Positions 9,150 through 19,899 of a stretch of 36,004 nt of DNA are shown here, one piece after another. Source of the DNA: Folioceros fuciformis (Eukaryota > Anthocerotophyta > Anthocerotopsida > Anthocerotales); the NCBI GenBank assembly GCA_049999805.1, contig JBNGIO010006317.1, positions 61,311 through 97,314 on the forward strand, in the 5' to 3' direction. The notes beneath the pieces are model-generated. The model was not told where the DNA came from. It made no database searches and saw only the letters and a list, made by a program, of their open reading frames with translations. The number at the start of each line of letters is the position of its first letter. The stretch's first letter is position 1. The translations under genes were made by a program, and so were the position numbers.

Positions 9150-11111
9150 GTCTAAATCAAAACCTAGCTCTTAAACTTCGGTAAGCCACGGCCATCAAAC
9201 ACAGTAGTGTATCCAAAGTCTATTTCATCTCCAGATTGCAGGGAGTCGGATGTAGACTCATCTTCGATGCAGTATGGGTTGTGACAACCATCGGGTGACA
9301 GTCCTCCAGAGGGACCTGAGTAGTTTCTTTTTTTGGATGGTGCTTCCTCAACTATTTGCTTATCTTTCTGCTTAGCCTCTTCTTTGATTCTCTCAGTGGA
9401 CTCTATACACACATCAAGAAACAAAACCATAGGTCAGTAATCCCTTTTCTGAAAGTTATCAGCAACAGAACCTGGTATGGTGAAAAGATGTAAGAACCAG
9501 CAACTTACTGTATGTGCTGATGACATGAGTAGAGATGAACCTACACTCTCTAACTTTCATGCGCTTCAGCGTCAGTTCTGTGAGCCCAACCCAAACTTTC
9601 TACCAGATTGGCAAGCATGGGCACCTGAAGGAGCCACAGCTCACAATCTAAGTTTTCGCGTTGCTGTGGAAAGGCTTGGGAAACTTCACAAGCGCAAGGC
9701 GGGTGGAGTCGTTATCATAGTAGGCAAAATCCAGATCTATGACCCTGACCTTAAAGGTATATTCAGCTTTGGGCGACGGAGGAGAGGAAGAAGCGCCCAT
9801 ATTCTAGCAAGTTCTGAAGCCTTCGATCTTGCGCCGCTCCAGAACTTCCTTTGTTGTCCCTCTTGGCCTTCCAACTCCCCGCTTGCAGTTGGACGCCTTG
9901 TTCTTTACACTCGCCTCAGTCTTGGTAGTTGTCCTAGGCGCAAACCTACCTAGAGCATCGTGCTGGTAGCAGCGATCGTTGGGAGACCATCAGAAGCAGA
10001 CTAGAAGACACCATGTCGTGCTAGGGCAATGTTGTGATGAGTGAGTCCTGAGTCTGGCCAGCACCCACTTGAAGCTTTGGGTTCCAGGCTTGCACATTCA
10101 GCATTTGTACCTGTATCCTAATGATGTTTCCCCACTACTCTCTAGGTCACAAATTCCAGCACAATCGGCTGCAAGTGAGGATAGTCCATGACCTGAAAAT
10201 GAAAGATTCTGATTGAAGAGATTGTAGCAAAACCTTGCAGCAATCTGGGTTTGAAAGGAGCTGCGTGACACATGCAGCTTGGTGAGTTAGTAAGTTATGC
10301 CATGAACTGCAACATTGGAATCAAAGGCACTGAAAACGTTCTTCATCCTAGCTCCCAATTCGAGAGAACACAAAAACATGGTTTGAGCTACCTTCCCCCA
10401 GTTACAGCGCTGCACGGCGCAACTTCAACAACTATCGACTTCTGCCCTCGCTGCCCCTTTTGCCTAACGCCAGCCATCTTCATGATCCAACGTCCAGCTG
10501 AGTTGGCTTCACGCCCTTGCATCAGCACTGCTCCTTCAATGATGCGTTGCTAGCGTACCCTAAGTTCTGTTGTTTCCCCACGTTGCCATGTTGGGCAGCA
10601 GGGTTACACCAACAACAAGTTGGGAAATACCCAACATGTGTTCAGACTCAACTTGCCTAGAAACATCTAGCTATTTCTAAGCTAGTTTGCGAAATATCTA
10701 CCTAAGCTAAGTTCATTTATTCTAGCATTTAAAACATATATTTGCTATCCTATTCTAAATAACATTGGCTGAGGGTTTCTTACCAAATCGGCGGTCACCT
10801 TCATGATAGCCATGATTAACAGGAGGCGCACGATTCTATGCCTTAACAACTCAGATAATACTTGGGAAGTGAAGAACTGAACGTTATGCAGGCGGCGAAC
10901 TTCATTATTGTAGTGTGTACACTGGAGCTAGTACTCAGAGACACCATCTTGATTCACTGTGACTTGAAAGGTGGAGCGTAACCAAGTACAAAAGTTGTTG
11001 GCTATGGCGCTTGAAGATTAAAACAACCCAGCTGAATTCACAGTCCACGAGCAGCATACAACCGACCCTGAAGACTGAACATGTAAATGAATCATGACCA
11101 ACAAGTGGGAG
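9150..11111. other. Non-retroviral filler between pol and 3' LTR of element 1
   Basis: About 2 kb with no copia domain. On the minus strand 9430-9164 reads 88 codons, mostly hydrophilic (ERIKEEAKQKDKQ, then GCHNPYCIEDESTSD) and ending in a stop; a possible 3' splice site (TGTGTATAG, then AGTCC) precedes most of it. On the plus strand 9477-9953 reads 158 codons; its first part looks protein-like (PNPNFLPDWQAWAPEG) up to a possible donor AAGGTATA near 9757. A third plus-strand frame is at 10272-10553. None is recognised. They may be captured host gene pieces, as seen in other plant retroelements, or chance frames. Confidence 0.45.
11102..11111 (+). other. Polypurine tract of element 1
   Basis: CAAGTGGGAG directly precedes the right LTR, the expected place and composition for the primer of plus-strand DNA synthesis. 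Its end at 11111 independently supports the LTR start at 11112. Confidence 0.8.
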
Positions 11112-11340
11112 TAAAGGAATAGATGTGTTGGAATCATGATTAGGGTTAGTATGTTAAGTTATTTTAAAGGGTCATAGCTTTTCATTAGGGTTACACCTTT
11201 TCGTAAAGGCATGACTTTTGGTTTCTACAAAAACCACTATGAACTTTAATATGTATGTATTCTTTACATATATATAGCGATACAATGTAATACAATGATT
11301 ACTATTGCTATTAATCTACATTTTCTTATTAATTCATAAA
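11112..11340 (+). repeat. Right LTR of element 1
   Basis: 229 bp, about 97% identical to the left LTR: six substitutions, two of them plain C-to-T differences, and one TA insertion in the TATA run. CATTC (11341-11345) follows as the target-site duplication. Confidence 0.9.
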
Positions 11341-11387
11341 CATTCCTCCTTTGACAACAATTACAGATAACGCAACATTTCCTTTCA

Positions 11388-13000
11388 TGGTATAAGAGCA
11401 GGCTATAAGCCTAAATGACTCTTGCTACTTTCCTTTAGAAGCTATGATGGATAACAGAAAGTCTCATTTTTCTCGTAGGTGTTCATATGCTTTTAGAGGC
11501 AAAAAACACGAAACTAACAAAACATCATAGATATGTTCGTCCAAGTCCAAGTGAGTTTGTCTCATGGGAGAACTACTTATATACTTTTGCAAGAGCTATT
11601 TAGCTATCATCAAGCTAGATCTCACCACCATGCTTCTCAATTGAATAGTATACTGAGTTACTTAGACATCATCCAGAGACAACAATATGAAATTCTTGTT
11701 GCTCTCAATCATATTCTAAGCTTTTCTTCCTAGATTTCCATCTACCATCATGGCTAGATCTACTAGTTGTATATACCAAATAGAGAAATTGACCTGTACA
11801 AATTACCATACCTGGTCTACTAGGATAGAAATGTTACTTCTCCGAAATTCTTTATGGGGAATTGCCTCGCGCAACCAGCCATGGGCCATGCTGATATCCT
11901 ATTGCATGTAGAAGATCGTTTGATTCCTATCATCAAACGATTATCTGTTGCTAAAGCCATGTGGGACAAACTTGCAAATACTTACCAAGAGTCTAGCATG
12001 GCCTCACGGCTTCATGCTCAAGATCAACTCTTTGCCTGTAAGCTTGGTGAAAATCAACATGTGTTAGATGTCTACTAGATCAAGATGTCTACAAGATGTC
12101 ACAAGATGTCTACTACTACAAGGTCTACTAGATGTTGTAATTTCTACAAGTCTTAAGCTAGATGAAGAGACGCAAGTCATGCACCTCCCTCAGGGCTCTT
12201 CCCCCTTCTTGGAGTTCTTTCATGTCTACTCAATCAAGCACTATTAAGACCCTTTCTCTTATTTCTCTTATTGCCCTCATCATGCATGAAGCCATGATGA
12301 AGCACCCTAGCCCTTCTACTTCTTCTCATCAAGGCCATGTGGCTCTCTTTACCAATGGTAGAAAACCTTTTAAGTCGCAATCTGGGACTGATAAATTACT
12401 GTCTCGCTTTTTTCCACCTAACCTTGCACATAAAGAAAACGTATGTCATTATTGTGCTAGATGTGGGCACATTGCCCTTGACTACAGGAAGGGTAAACGA
12501 GATCGGGCTAATGATGTAGTTCAAGTTCTTCGAGTTCTTCACCTAAGCCGTCTGCTCATGCTATTAAGTCCACTTTTCTCTTCATGGCTATTACTCTGCC
12601 TATTCATCCACCTAATGATGATTGGCTTATGGAATTTGGGGCCACTAAGCACATGACCTCTCGTAAGGAGTGGTTTCTCTTCGTTGAGGACTTACTGAAC
12701 CCTTTCTCTATTCAAGTTGGGAGTGCTCTCGCACTACAAGCCACATGAATCGGAGTTGTTCAAGTTCAGCTGCTCTCCACAAATCAAGTGGTGTTAATAA
12801 GGGATGTTCTCTATGTCCCTAGTTTGGTAACCAATTTGCTTTCCGTCTGGAAGAGTCTCACTCATGAACAAAGTAAAATCTCGTTCTCACAAAAAGGGTG
12901 TATCGGTACATACACACCTTTTATCAAGAGGGCGAAGTTGTGTTTTTTACTTGTCCTCCACTTGGCAAGCTTTATAACAATATGTAAAATAAATTGAGTA
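11388..13000 (+). pseudogene. Gag-protease remnant of element 2
   Basis: After the primer-binding site, a copia Gag start is visible near 11780 (IEKLTCTNYHTWSTRIEML), shifts frame near 11860, and continues as 11854-12078 (ending GENQHVLDVY). The zinc knuckle near 12444-12485 has CHYCARCGHIALDY, with Tyr at the last Cys position. The protease site near 12625 reads EFGATKHMTS where DSGATKHMTS is expected, so the catalytic Asp is lost. VLYVPSLVTNLLSV (12803 onward) is the usual segment after protease. Several frame changes separate the pieces. Nothing of integrase or RT follows. Confidence 0.75.
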
Positions 13001-13100
13001 TGTCCTCAAACCCTTCTTTTGCCTTCTGCTCTAGTCGTATGCCATCGCACCACCCTCCAAAAATGCCATCTATTGCAATTCAAGGGTTTGAGAAGGCCAA

Positions 13101-15949
13101 TAACTATTGTTATGCAAATTGACACACTTTTGTTTTTTGATGAAAGCAAACATTGATATAAGGCATACACAAGCATGCAGCCTATCTAGCAAAAGGTCTT
13201 ATCCTTCGAATCGTGTAGATTTTGGCCTTTCAGTCTTAGGCACAATAATGTAGGATTGTCTTTGGTTGGGTTGTCATCGGAGTTGGCTCTTCAGGTTTGT
13301 CTGTTAGTGAAGCCGCGTTGGAGAATGTTTCTAAACAACATTTGTTGTAAAAGGCGTTTAAACATCCAAGGATGCAAAACACTTTAAAGTTCTCACTACT
13401 TACTCAAGGTTTAGATGATCAAAAGAAAGGTGAGTACGAGTCAAATCTCACTACAAAATTGTGCAAAAAGTGGTTAAAAATGATCGAAACGGATTTTTTA
13501 TACATAATAAAATCCAAAAAATAATGAAAATAGGGAAAAAAACTTGAAAACCGTGAAGCCATGGCACGCTCATGTGCGTGCCAAGTGAGTAAAAAATGAG
13601 ATTTTTTAGGATATGTTTTAGCCAATATGAGCTTAAAATGTGTGCTAGCTATTTTATGGAGTGCACTTGTGTGTGCAAGCTTGGTCATGGCGCACACTTG
13701 TGCGTGCCAACCGAGTCATGGCATGCACAAAGTCATAGCAGCTAGGTCATGGTGCACATTCGTGAGCACAGGCTTGCTCAGAGCAAGAACTTGTGCGTAG
13801 TGATTTGCTCCTAACGCAAACTTTTGTGCAACAATTGGTTTGTAGCAAGAAGTGGAAAATACCACTTAGCTTCCAAACTGCACTTCTTGATACCAATAGT
13901 TTGATTCAAAGGCTCCTCAACGTGGGAAGAGTAAAACGAAAATGAAACCCTAGAATTCGAATCCTTAGCCTGTTGATCAGCCGTTTTTGGAGGTGTTTAA
14001 GGTTGATTCAACATCTTGAAGATCGCTACATCTCTTCAACACTCAATGTTGAAGAGGAAGAAGGGAGTGCCTGGCTAGTAGTGTCTTGGAATTGCCTTGA
14101 GTTCTGTAGCCTATTATGATGGTCTCAAGTGCATGGTGCGCACTTGGGCATGCCAAGCTGTGTGGTGGGTGCGTACTTCTGTGCGCCATGAAAACTTGCA
14201 AATTTTGTATCCTTGAAACCCACGGTTTCAACCTAATTACACACCGGCAGAAAACATGGGTTTACGAGAACAAAGAGTATGAATGGACATTCAAAATCAA
14301 GTGTGGATGGAAATCTAATACATTCACGTCCTATCATAACGTTCATGTTATGATTGCATCGTGAAGAGTGCATGTTGTCTTCCTTTTCCCACTTACAAAA
14401 GCCACGAAAACCAAGTGTAATGGCGAGAATGGTCATTTACTGTTCAAATTTAAAGCAAAACCCCATTTTTGTGGATAGACCGAAACTATTTCAAATGGGG
14501 TTTTATCCTATTGCTCGTGGCATGGTTTCTAACCTTTCTACTGTCCAAAGCTTTAGTATTACCTTGCCTGCGGATTTAGATTTAGGATCACCGGTGCCTG
14601 CGGATGCTGGCCCTCGCCGCTCCCTTCACAACTACAAACAATGGTCTTATATGACATATTTAATAACAGGGGAGTGGTGATATCACATATCATATGACGA
14701 ATAAGCATCTCACCAGAAATGTCTTTATCGCGTCTTTCAAAATCGTGCTCAATTTCCAAATGACAAATCGGGTCCGTTCCTTGGACCGGTGGACATATTA
14801 GTCCTGTTTCTCGTTGTAGTGTCCTCAAACTGGTTTTCGCAGCCCAGTCTTGCCCGACCTTTTCCAGTTCGGGGTTCTCCGTGAGAGCTATGTGGCACAG
14901 CCCGCACAGTGGGAAGGAATTTTTACGATCCTGTCTACCTGTTCAACGGGGTGCGTGTACAGTTGCCACCTACCACCGCATAGCCCTGTATGTTTCAAAT
15001 GTGGGAGGTGAAAAGCCTTATCTTGCCACGTGCTGTATTGTGATACGGTTATGCTGCTAAGCAGTCCGTGTGTACTAGTCCGAAGCGTAACATCTAAACT
15101 ATGGCTTTAGCTGTAATCAGGGATTCAGGCTCTGCGTACCACGACTCAACCCATGCCAATGTAACTTGTATTACAGTAATTGCTAGTTCACTAGCACAAA
15201 GACCCATTACGGCAATTCATAAACGACATTTTCTTCTAATCCATTTGTTCTTACTTGATAGTGCACTTCAAGCGTCCCCTTCTTCACCAACTACTTGTCC
15301 ATCCTTCACCTTCCTTCGATGTCGTGCTAGCTTGCGTTGCTATCCATCCTTTAGTTTCCGAATGCCACCTCAGAGCGCCCTACCCGCCATCTCTTCGGGA
15401 CAGTCCATGCCCGGAAACAACTACGCTCCACCCCCGCCCCTTAATTAATAGTTGTCTTGTCACCCGACATCCTGGATTGCGGTCATGCTCGCCTCGCTTC
15501 GCGGTGGTGTGCTCATGAACATCGGCTCCTTGAATTCCTCCTTCTACACACAAACCGCATAGCCTACACTCAAACTCATGGTTTGAATGAGCATGCCACT
15601 AGATGTTTTTGTTAGAAAAGCCTCCCTCACTTGCACTATTGACGCCCAATCCTGGAAGTGCGGCTTGTTCCTGTGCATATCAAGTAAAGACGTCAAAGTC
15701 CATGGGCATCGTAGAGGCTTCATTTGCACCACTGTATCTGTATCTGCTTGTGCTCGTGTTAACAAGCCTTCCTTGTCCGCTGCACCTGTGCCAATTGATC
15801 ACAAAGTTAGGCCGGAACCCATGTCAAAGCCCACACACCCTCAATCACTGACTTGAAACGCCTTCGGACACCACACTTACAAGGTGGTTGTCTCGGCTGT
15901 TCCACTTCCCTTGGTGTGGCGGCCAAATCTCGGGGAGTGGGACAGCAGA
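13101..15949. other. Stretch without a recognisable gene
   Basis: Apart from the hairpin motif, I see only short frames on both strands with no domain. The first few hundred bases may be decayed end sequence of element 2. A gypsy-type or other element too worn to recognise is possible. Confidence 0.4.
13555..14205. repeat. Degenerate hairpin repeat (GCGCAC...GTGCGTGCC motif)
   Basis: A short self-complementary motif recurs with wide spacing: TGGCACGC and GCGTGCCA around six bases near 13563-13584, a GGCGCAC/GTGCGTGCC pair near 13690-13710, and weaker forms near 13750 and 14132-14200. Each could fold into a small hairpin. The surrounding 13.1-15.95 kb has no gene that I can support; frames there are short and without recognisable domains. 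Confidence 0.4.
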
Positions 15950-16013
15950 TTAGGCGTCTTGTCGCATCTGCACCGCTTTCTTTTTAGATCGGTTCACCCG
16001 CGATGAGAAGGGC

Positions 16014-16149
16014 AAAGCTTTGAAAAGCTGATTTGAAACCTGGACTTGAAACCGACGGGTTTGGAATCCTTCCATCCCGGGAAAGCTTTGAAAAGCTGAT
16101 TTGAAACCTGGACTTGAAACCGACGGGTTTGGAATCCTTCCATCCCGGG
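16014..16149. repeat. 68-bp tandem duplication
   Basis: Two nearly identical copies (16014-16081, 16082-16149), each starting aaagctttgaaaagctg and ending in a CCCGGG site. They belong to a cluster with the 17-bp and 39-bp arrays that follow. Confidence 0.9.
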
Positions 16150-16256
16150 TATGGAAAGCCGGGTATGGAAATGCAGGTACAGAGAACGGGTGCAAAAACC
16201 CGAGTATGCGACGGGAACCACAAACTGATGTTGCTGCTATATCGATATGAAGCCAC

Positions 16257-16307
16257 GGTACATCGGGTTGCGCGGTACATCGGGTTGCGCGGTACATCGG
16301 GTTGCGC
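16257..16307. repeat. 17-bp tandem array, three copies
   Basis: ggtacatcgggttgcgc is repeated exactly three times without spacer. Confidence 0.92.
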
Positions 16308-16371
16308 ATCCGCACGGGTCTGCTGACCGTATTTGCCTTAATGGCCATAGGGTATCGATGGGAAAGCGTGT

Positions 16372-16612
16372 ATGGCGCACCACAAGCCTGCTTCCTGACA
16401 AGCACCGTGAGTGGCGCCCCACAAGCCTGCTTCCTGACAAGCACCGTGAGTGGCGCACCACAAGCCCGCTTCCTGACAAGCACCGTGAGTGGCGCACCAC
16501 AAGCCTGCTTCCTGACAAACACGAACCGTGAGTGGCGCACCACAAGCCTGCGTCCTGACAAGCACCGTGAGTGGCGGCGCACCACAAGCCTGCTTCCTGA
16601 CAAGCACGAATG
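16372..16612. repeat. 39-bp tandem array, six copies
   Basis: Units begin gtggcgcaccacaagcctgc and end caccgtga; copies start at 16372, 16411, 16450, 16489 (43 bp), 16532 and 16571. A related pair built on caagcacgaa follows to about 16690. Because 39 is a multiple of three and the unit lacks stops in several frames, long open frames appear on both strands here; these are repeat artefacts, not genes. Confidence 0.92.
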
Positions 16613-17017
16613 TCTAAGCCAAGAGCTTGCTCGTGACTTCGTAACAAGCACGAACATCTTAGCCAAGAGCCTACTCGTGACAAGCACGAACATCCTTGGT
16701 AGGAGTTAGTATCCTCACTTAAAGAGATCATACTACTCCAATTAGGTGAAGCCATCATACCAAGAGTCACGCCCTTGGAGAGTGACTAAAAAACATGTTG
16801 AAACCAACAAGGAATCCTTTCCACTTTCTCGGCCACGAGCGCGCACCGGGATAATCCTGTAGAAAATTAATCCCCATGGATCGGAGGCCACGGCGTGTTA
16901 GAAATGCTCTCCCGTGGGAATGTAGCCTCGGTCAAGTAAAGATTCGACGCGCTTCATGTCTGTGGACAGGTGAAGTGGCAGCGATTTCGGCCTCCACCTC
17001 ACTGGAGTCTGCGTTGC

Positions 17018-18690
17018 CTATTCAACCTTCGCTCTCTCGGCGAGCCACATGATGTTTTCTACATCGCAAACATTCGCCTCCAGTGCTTTCAGTATGACCT
17101 CATTCCTCACTTTATCTCTCTTTGCAATCGAGAGAGCGCGATCGAGATGCTGTATACACCATCCACCTTGGTCTTCCGCCTGACAAATCAAAACAGTCCA
17201 GCTAGGATCTGAGCAAGCAAACATTCATGTAGATGAGCATATAACAACAATCAGGACTGCACAGCAAATTTTTCCACGGGAAGAAAAATTTAACTCACAG
17301 CGAACTTCTCTGATTCCCCTGTCAGCAAAAACGACTCAACAAGTCTTGCATTTCGATCTTGTAATGTCTGATCCAGCCATTGGCACCCGTTCGCACACCA
17401 CTGCGGCCTGGCTGCCAGATTAGGGGAAACACCCCCTGCGTCTGCCATCATTCCCACAACACTCCCATCACCTTACTTGTCACCCTCCCGGGTGTTGAAA
17501 ATGTTGGATGCAGCATGTTCTAGTTGTTTTAGAGAAAATGCAGAATGTTACATTACCATCGGGTAAAAGCAAGAAAGAAAGAGGCTGCACGGTAGTTAAA
17601 ACCAAAAGCAAGGAGGCAATGTCACCATCGCCTCCAAGAACAAAAAACCTCCAGTGCAATTGTTCTGACCTTCCTGTTCGAGTGATGCGCCGTGCAGGTA
17701 TATGTAATCAAGAAGAGTCGTGTCCCCCGCTTTCGTGGCGTCCACCATGCAAGGCCTCCCGTTGCTATCCTCTACAATCATCGGTCCCACGAAGTTGATG
17801 GCTCTGTTCACGTCCTCCGGATGTCGGACGTCGTCGCAAGTATCAAGCAGCGAGCAGACCCCGGCAGTCGCGTCCGCTAAAGCAAGCTCCCGGACTGACG
17901 GCATGTATAGCCGCATGGCTTCATACAAGCCGTCCGGCTTAAAGAACCTCGGGGAATGATACTCTTCCACCACAACATTCCAAAGCGGATCCCTGGCCTC
18001 CGCTCCCAACTCTGATCTCGTTTCTGAATTCCTTCCATACACCTTCACAGTCCCGTCAAACTCCTCAGGCCTCTCAGGATCCCAAGCGTAGATCCCGACC
18101 GCAGTGTGGGCAGCGCCGGCGTCCTCCATCCCCTCGGGGAAGCACTTCCTATCGATGTTTCTAGGATCATCCAACAGCGCCATCTCCTCTAGCGCCCGCA
18201 GCATCGACACATCGTAGTAAACCATAGCGTCGCTTCCCGCACCCTGCGCCTTCCTTTCCGCATCGGAAATCGTCGCGCCATGCGTGACAACAGTATCCGA
18301 ACACAACTGCGTCTCCCGCCCACGGAATACGGACAGCGTCTCCCTGCTCGGCCGTGTCCATCCCTGCCCTTGCCCGTACTGTGCATGCGTGGGGGCCAGT
18401 TGCGGGATGAGGAAGCTTGCAACGCTGTACGGACTACGCTCCTCCGGGACGCAGTCCCCGACCACCAGCCGCTTTTTCTCCAAGAGCGGTACAACGCACA
18501 GCTCACTACATGTTGTAACATGTATTCTTATGATGTGTGTTAGCGGATATGCATCATTGTTTTTGTAGTGAGTATACTCATGAGTTGTTTTGGAGAGCTC
18601 ATAGTTATGTGAAGATGTGGTGTGCCATGGTTTGGAATTCAGAATTTCTTGATAAGATTTAATTTTTGGAGATGGGGACTCGCTTATCAT
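17018..18690 (-). CDS. Ankyrin-like family copy B, 5' chimeric, 431 codons
   Basis: Proposed exons 18690-17670, 17441-17299 and 17149-17018 join in frame with the phases of copies C and D (1 and 0). Family homology starts only near 18507 (ELCVVPLLEKKRLVVGDC). The first 60 or so residues (MISESPSPKIKS onward) match no other copy, so the true 5' part, including acylation site and 16-residue repeats, was replaced or lost. Exon 1 then carries the shared region: VYYDVSMLRALEEM, EFDGTVKVYGR, DPLWNVVVEEYHSPRFF, RAINFVG, and the ankyrin-like DSNGRPCMVDATKAGDTTLLDY. Exon 2 has an in-frame 42-bp deletion. Exon 3 ends at TAG 17020-17018, but homology to C continues past it (RWRPKSL, RVESLLDRG), so the stop is probably a CAG-to-TAG change. 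It could be a shortened gene or an early pseudogene. Confidence 0.55.
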
Positions 18691-18869
18691 CTATGTCGTT
18701 GCTTTCCTCCATGATAGCTACTTAGGTCTCCTTGCAACGAAATCTTTGATCTTAAGGTTTAGAGTGCACACACTTGAATAAGTCTTTTAGAGCACACCTG
18801 TAAGCAATGTCTGTCATAATGCAGCCAGTAATGCAAGTCGGCAATTTCGCATCGGGTCGTGAACGGCAG

Positions 18870-19245
18870 GGAGACACGGTCATCCTCACTCCCGAGGACA
18901 AGAAACAGCTCCACAACAACAGTTTGTTTATGTCCGCCGAGTGATGCAGACTACGTGCCGGTGCATATGATCAAGAACGGTCCGCCTGCTCTCGCGGCCT
19001 CCACCATGCAAAGCCTCCTGTTGCGGTCTTTTATGTTGAGCGATTTGACGAAGTTGATGAATTTCTTCACTACCTACGGATCTCGGACGTCACACCACTC
19101 CATGCTCCTGCACTCCTTGTGTGCTGCATGAGGCCCTTGTGTGGATCACGGAAGCAATCGGGGGCCACGCGTACTCCGCCAGTTTCGGCATGTAGAGCCG
19201 CAGTCCTTCATGCGAGGCATCCAGCTCGAAGAATCCCCGCCCTCG
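18870..19245 (-). pseudogene. Ankyrin-like family relic F
   Basis: Minus-strand sequence reads RFFELDASHEGLRLYMPKLAEYAW, then after frame changes DVRDP, KFINFVKSLNIKDRNRRLCMVEAARAG, matching the end of exon 1 of the other copies. Its low-coordinate edge also resembles the start of intron 1 of copy C (gacaagaaacagctcc-like), so it came from genomic DNA and not from a spliced transcript. Stops and frameshifts make it non-coding. Confidence 0.65.
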
Positions 19246-19899
19246 CCGGATCCCTCATCACAAGAGCGCCTAAACCCTAAGTCGTCCAACTACACCATTC
19301 TCCGCCGTGCTCTTCATATTTGGTATGCTCTAAATCCCATCCTCGCTGCTTTTCCCTCATGCATTTGTGGTGTTGTCCCTTTCAGTAGAGAAAGGACTTC
19401 CTCTTCACGGGGACGGAACAAACCCTTGCTCCAAAGAGGCTGGCTAGATCTTACCTTGCCTTCATGCTAGGCTTGTTGCGAAGGATCGCCTCGCGTTCAC
19501 AGGGACCTCAAACACCCTAAACCCTAACCTACGTTTGATTTTGGAATCGGATTGACACTCGCATCTGCTCCGGCCTGCTGGTACGGTCCGGTCACCAGCA
19601 CAGGACGTCCGTGATCTTGTGCTCAAACAGTTACTACGTAGCTTCCCAAGGTGGGCCGTGACGGCTGATGTAAGCGGTGGCGAGTTGTCCACCAACCTAG
19701 CCTGTTGCTTGCAGGGAAACCCATATTCCGAAATGTTCAATCAAATACACCACGCTCTGTGACAACGATAAAGAAAACAAAGAGTACCATATCTGAAAGA
19801 CGAGATTCCTTCCATTCATGTGCCTGCGGATTATCCTCTCCACAGTCTACACTGTCCTCTATGTCTGAAGGAGATGAAATATCTCTTCTCAATAAGCAT
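19246..19899. other. Spacer between relic F and copy C
   Basis: No coding feature is supported. A short ccctaaaccctaacc run near 19510 resembles the plant telomere repeat but has only about two units. The 3' untranslated region of copy C must lie at the right end of this stretch; I cannot place a poly(A) site. Confidence 0.4.

Larger units (their letters stand above)
3488..11340 (+). mobile_element. Copia element 1, 7.85 kb, LTR to LTR, coding-dead
   Basis: Two directly repeated LTRs (3488-3714 and 11112-11340) enclose a primer-binding site immediately after the left LTR and a purine-rich AAGTGGGAG immediately before the right one. The target-site duplication CATTC stands at 3483-3487 and 11341-11345. 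The order gag, protease, integrase, RT, RNase H is that of Ty1/copia. The element is longer than the usual 5 kb or so because of about 0.75 kb before the typical gag and about 2 kb after RNase H. The LTRs differ by 6 substitutions and one 2-bp indel by eye. It sits inside the LTR of element 2. Confidence 0.9.
3378..13100 (+). mobile_element. Copia element 2, split by element 1 and 3'-truncated
   Basis: The 5' LTR begins TGTTAGGAAT at 3378, is interrupted at 3487 by element 1, and resumes at 11346 to end in TTTCA at 11387: about 152 bp in all, with TG and CA ends. The next bases (11388-11400, TGGTATAAGAGCA) form a primer-binding site one base off the plant initiator-Met form. Gag and protease remnants follow to about 13.0 kb. 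Integrase, reverse transcriptase and a 3' LTR are not found, so the right end is an estimate. The insertion lies inside copy A; the five bases before it are ACTCT, but the matching right-hand copy cannot be located. Confidence 0.7.

Noticed and set aside
10272-10553. 93-codon plus-strand frame in the 3' part of element 1
   Set aside because: No domain, no splice context and no counterpart; likely chance.
13419-13697. 92-codon minus-strand frame, Phe/His/Lys-rich
   Set aside because: Low-complexity composition from an AT-rich stretch; no domain and no neighbouring exon.
15950-16770. Long Arg/Cys/Leu-rich open frames on both strands
   Set aside because: They come from the 39-bp array, whose length is a multiple of three; no start context, domain or codon pattern supports coding.
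19505-19525. ccctaaaccctaacc, similar to the plant telomere repeat
   Set aside because: Only about two units; too short for an interstitial telomere tract.
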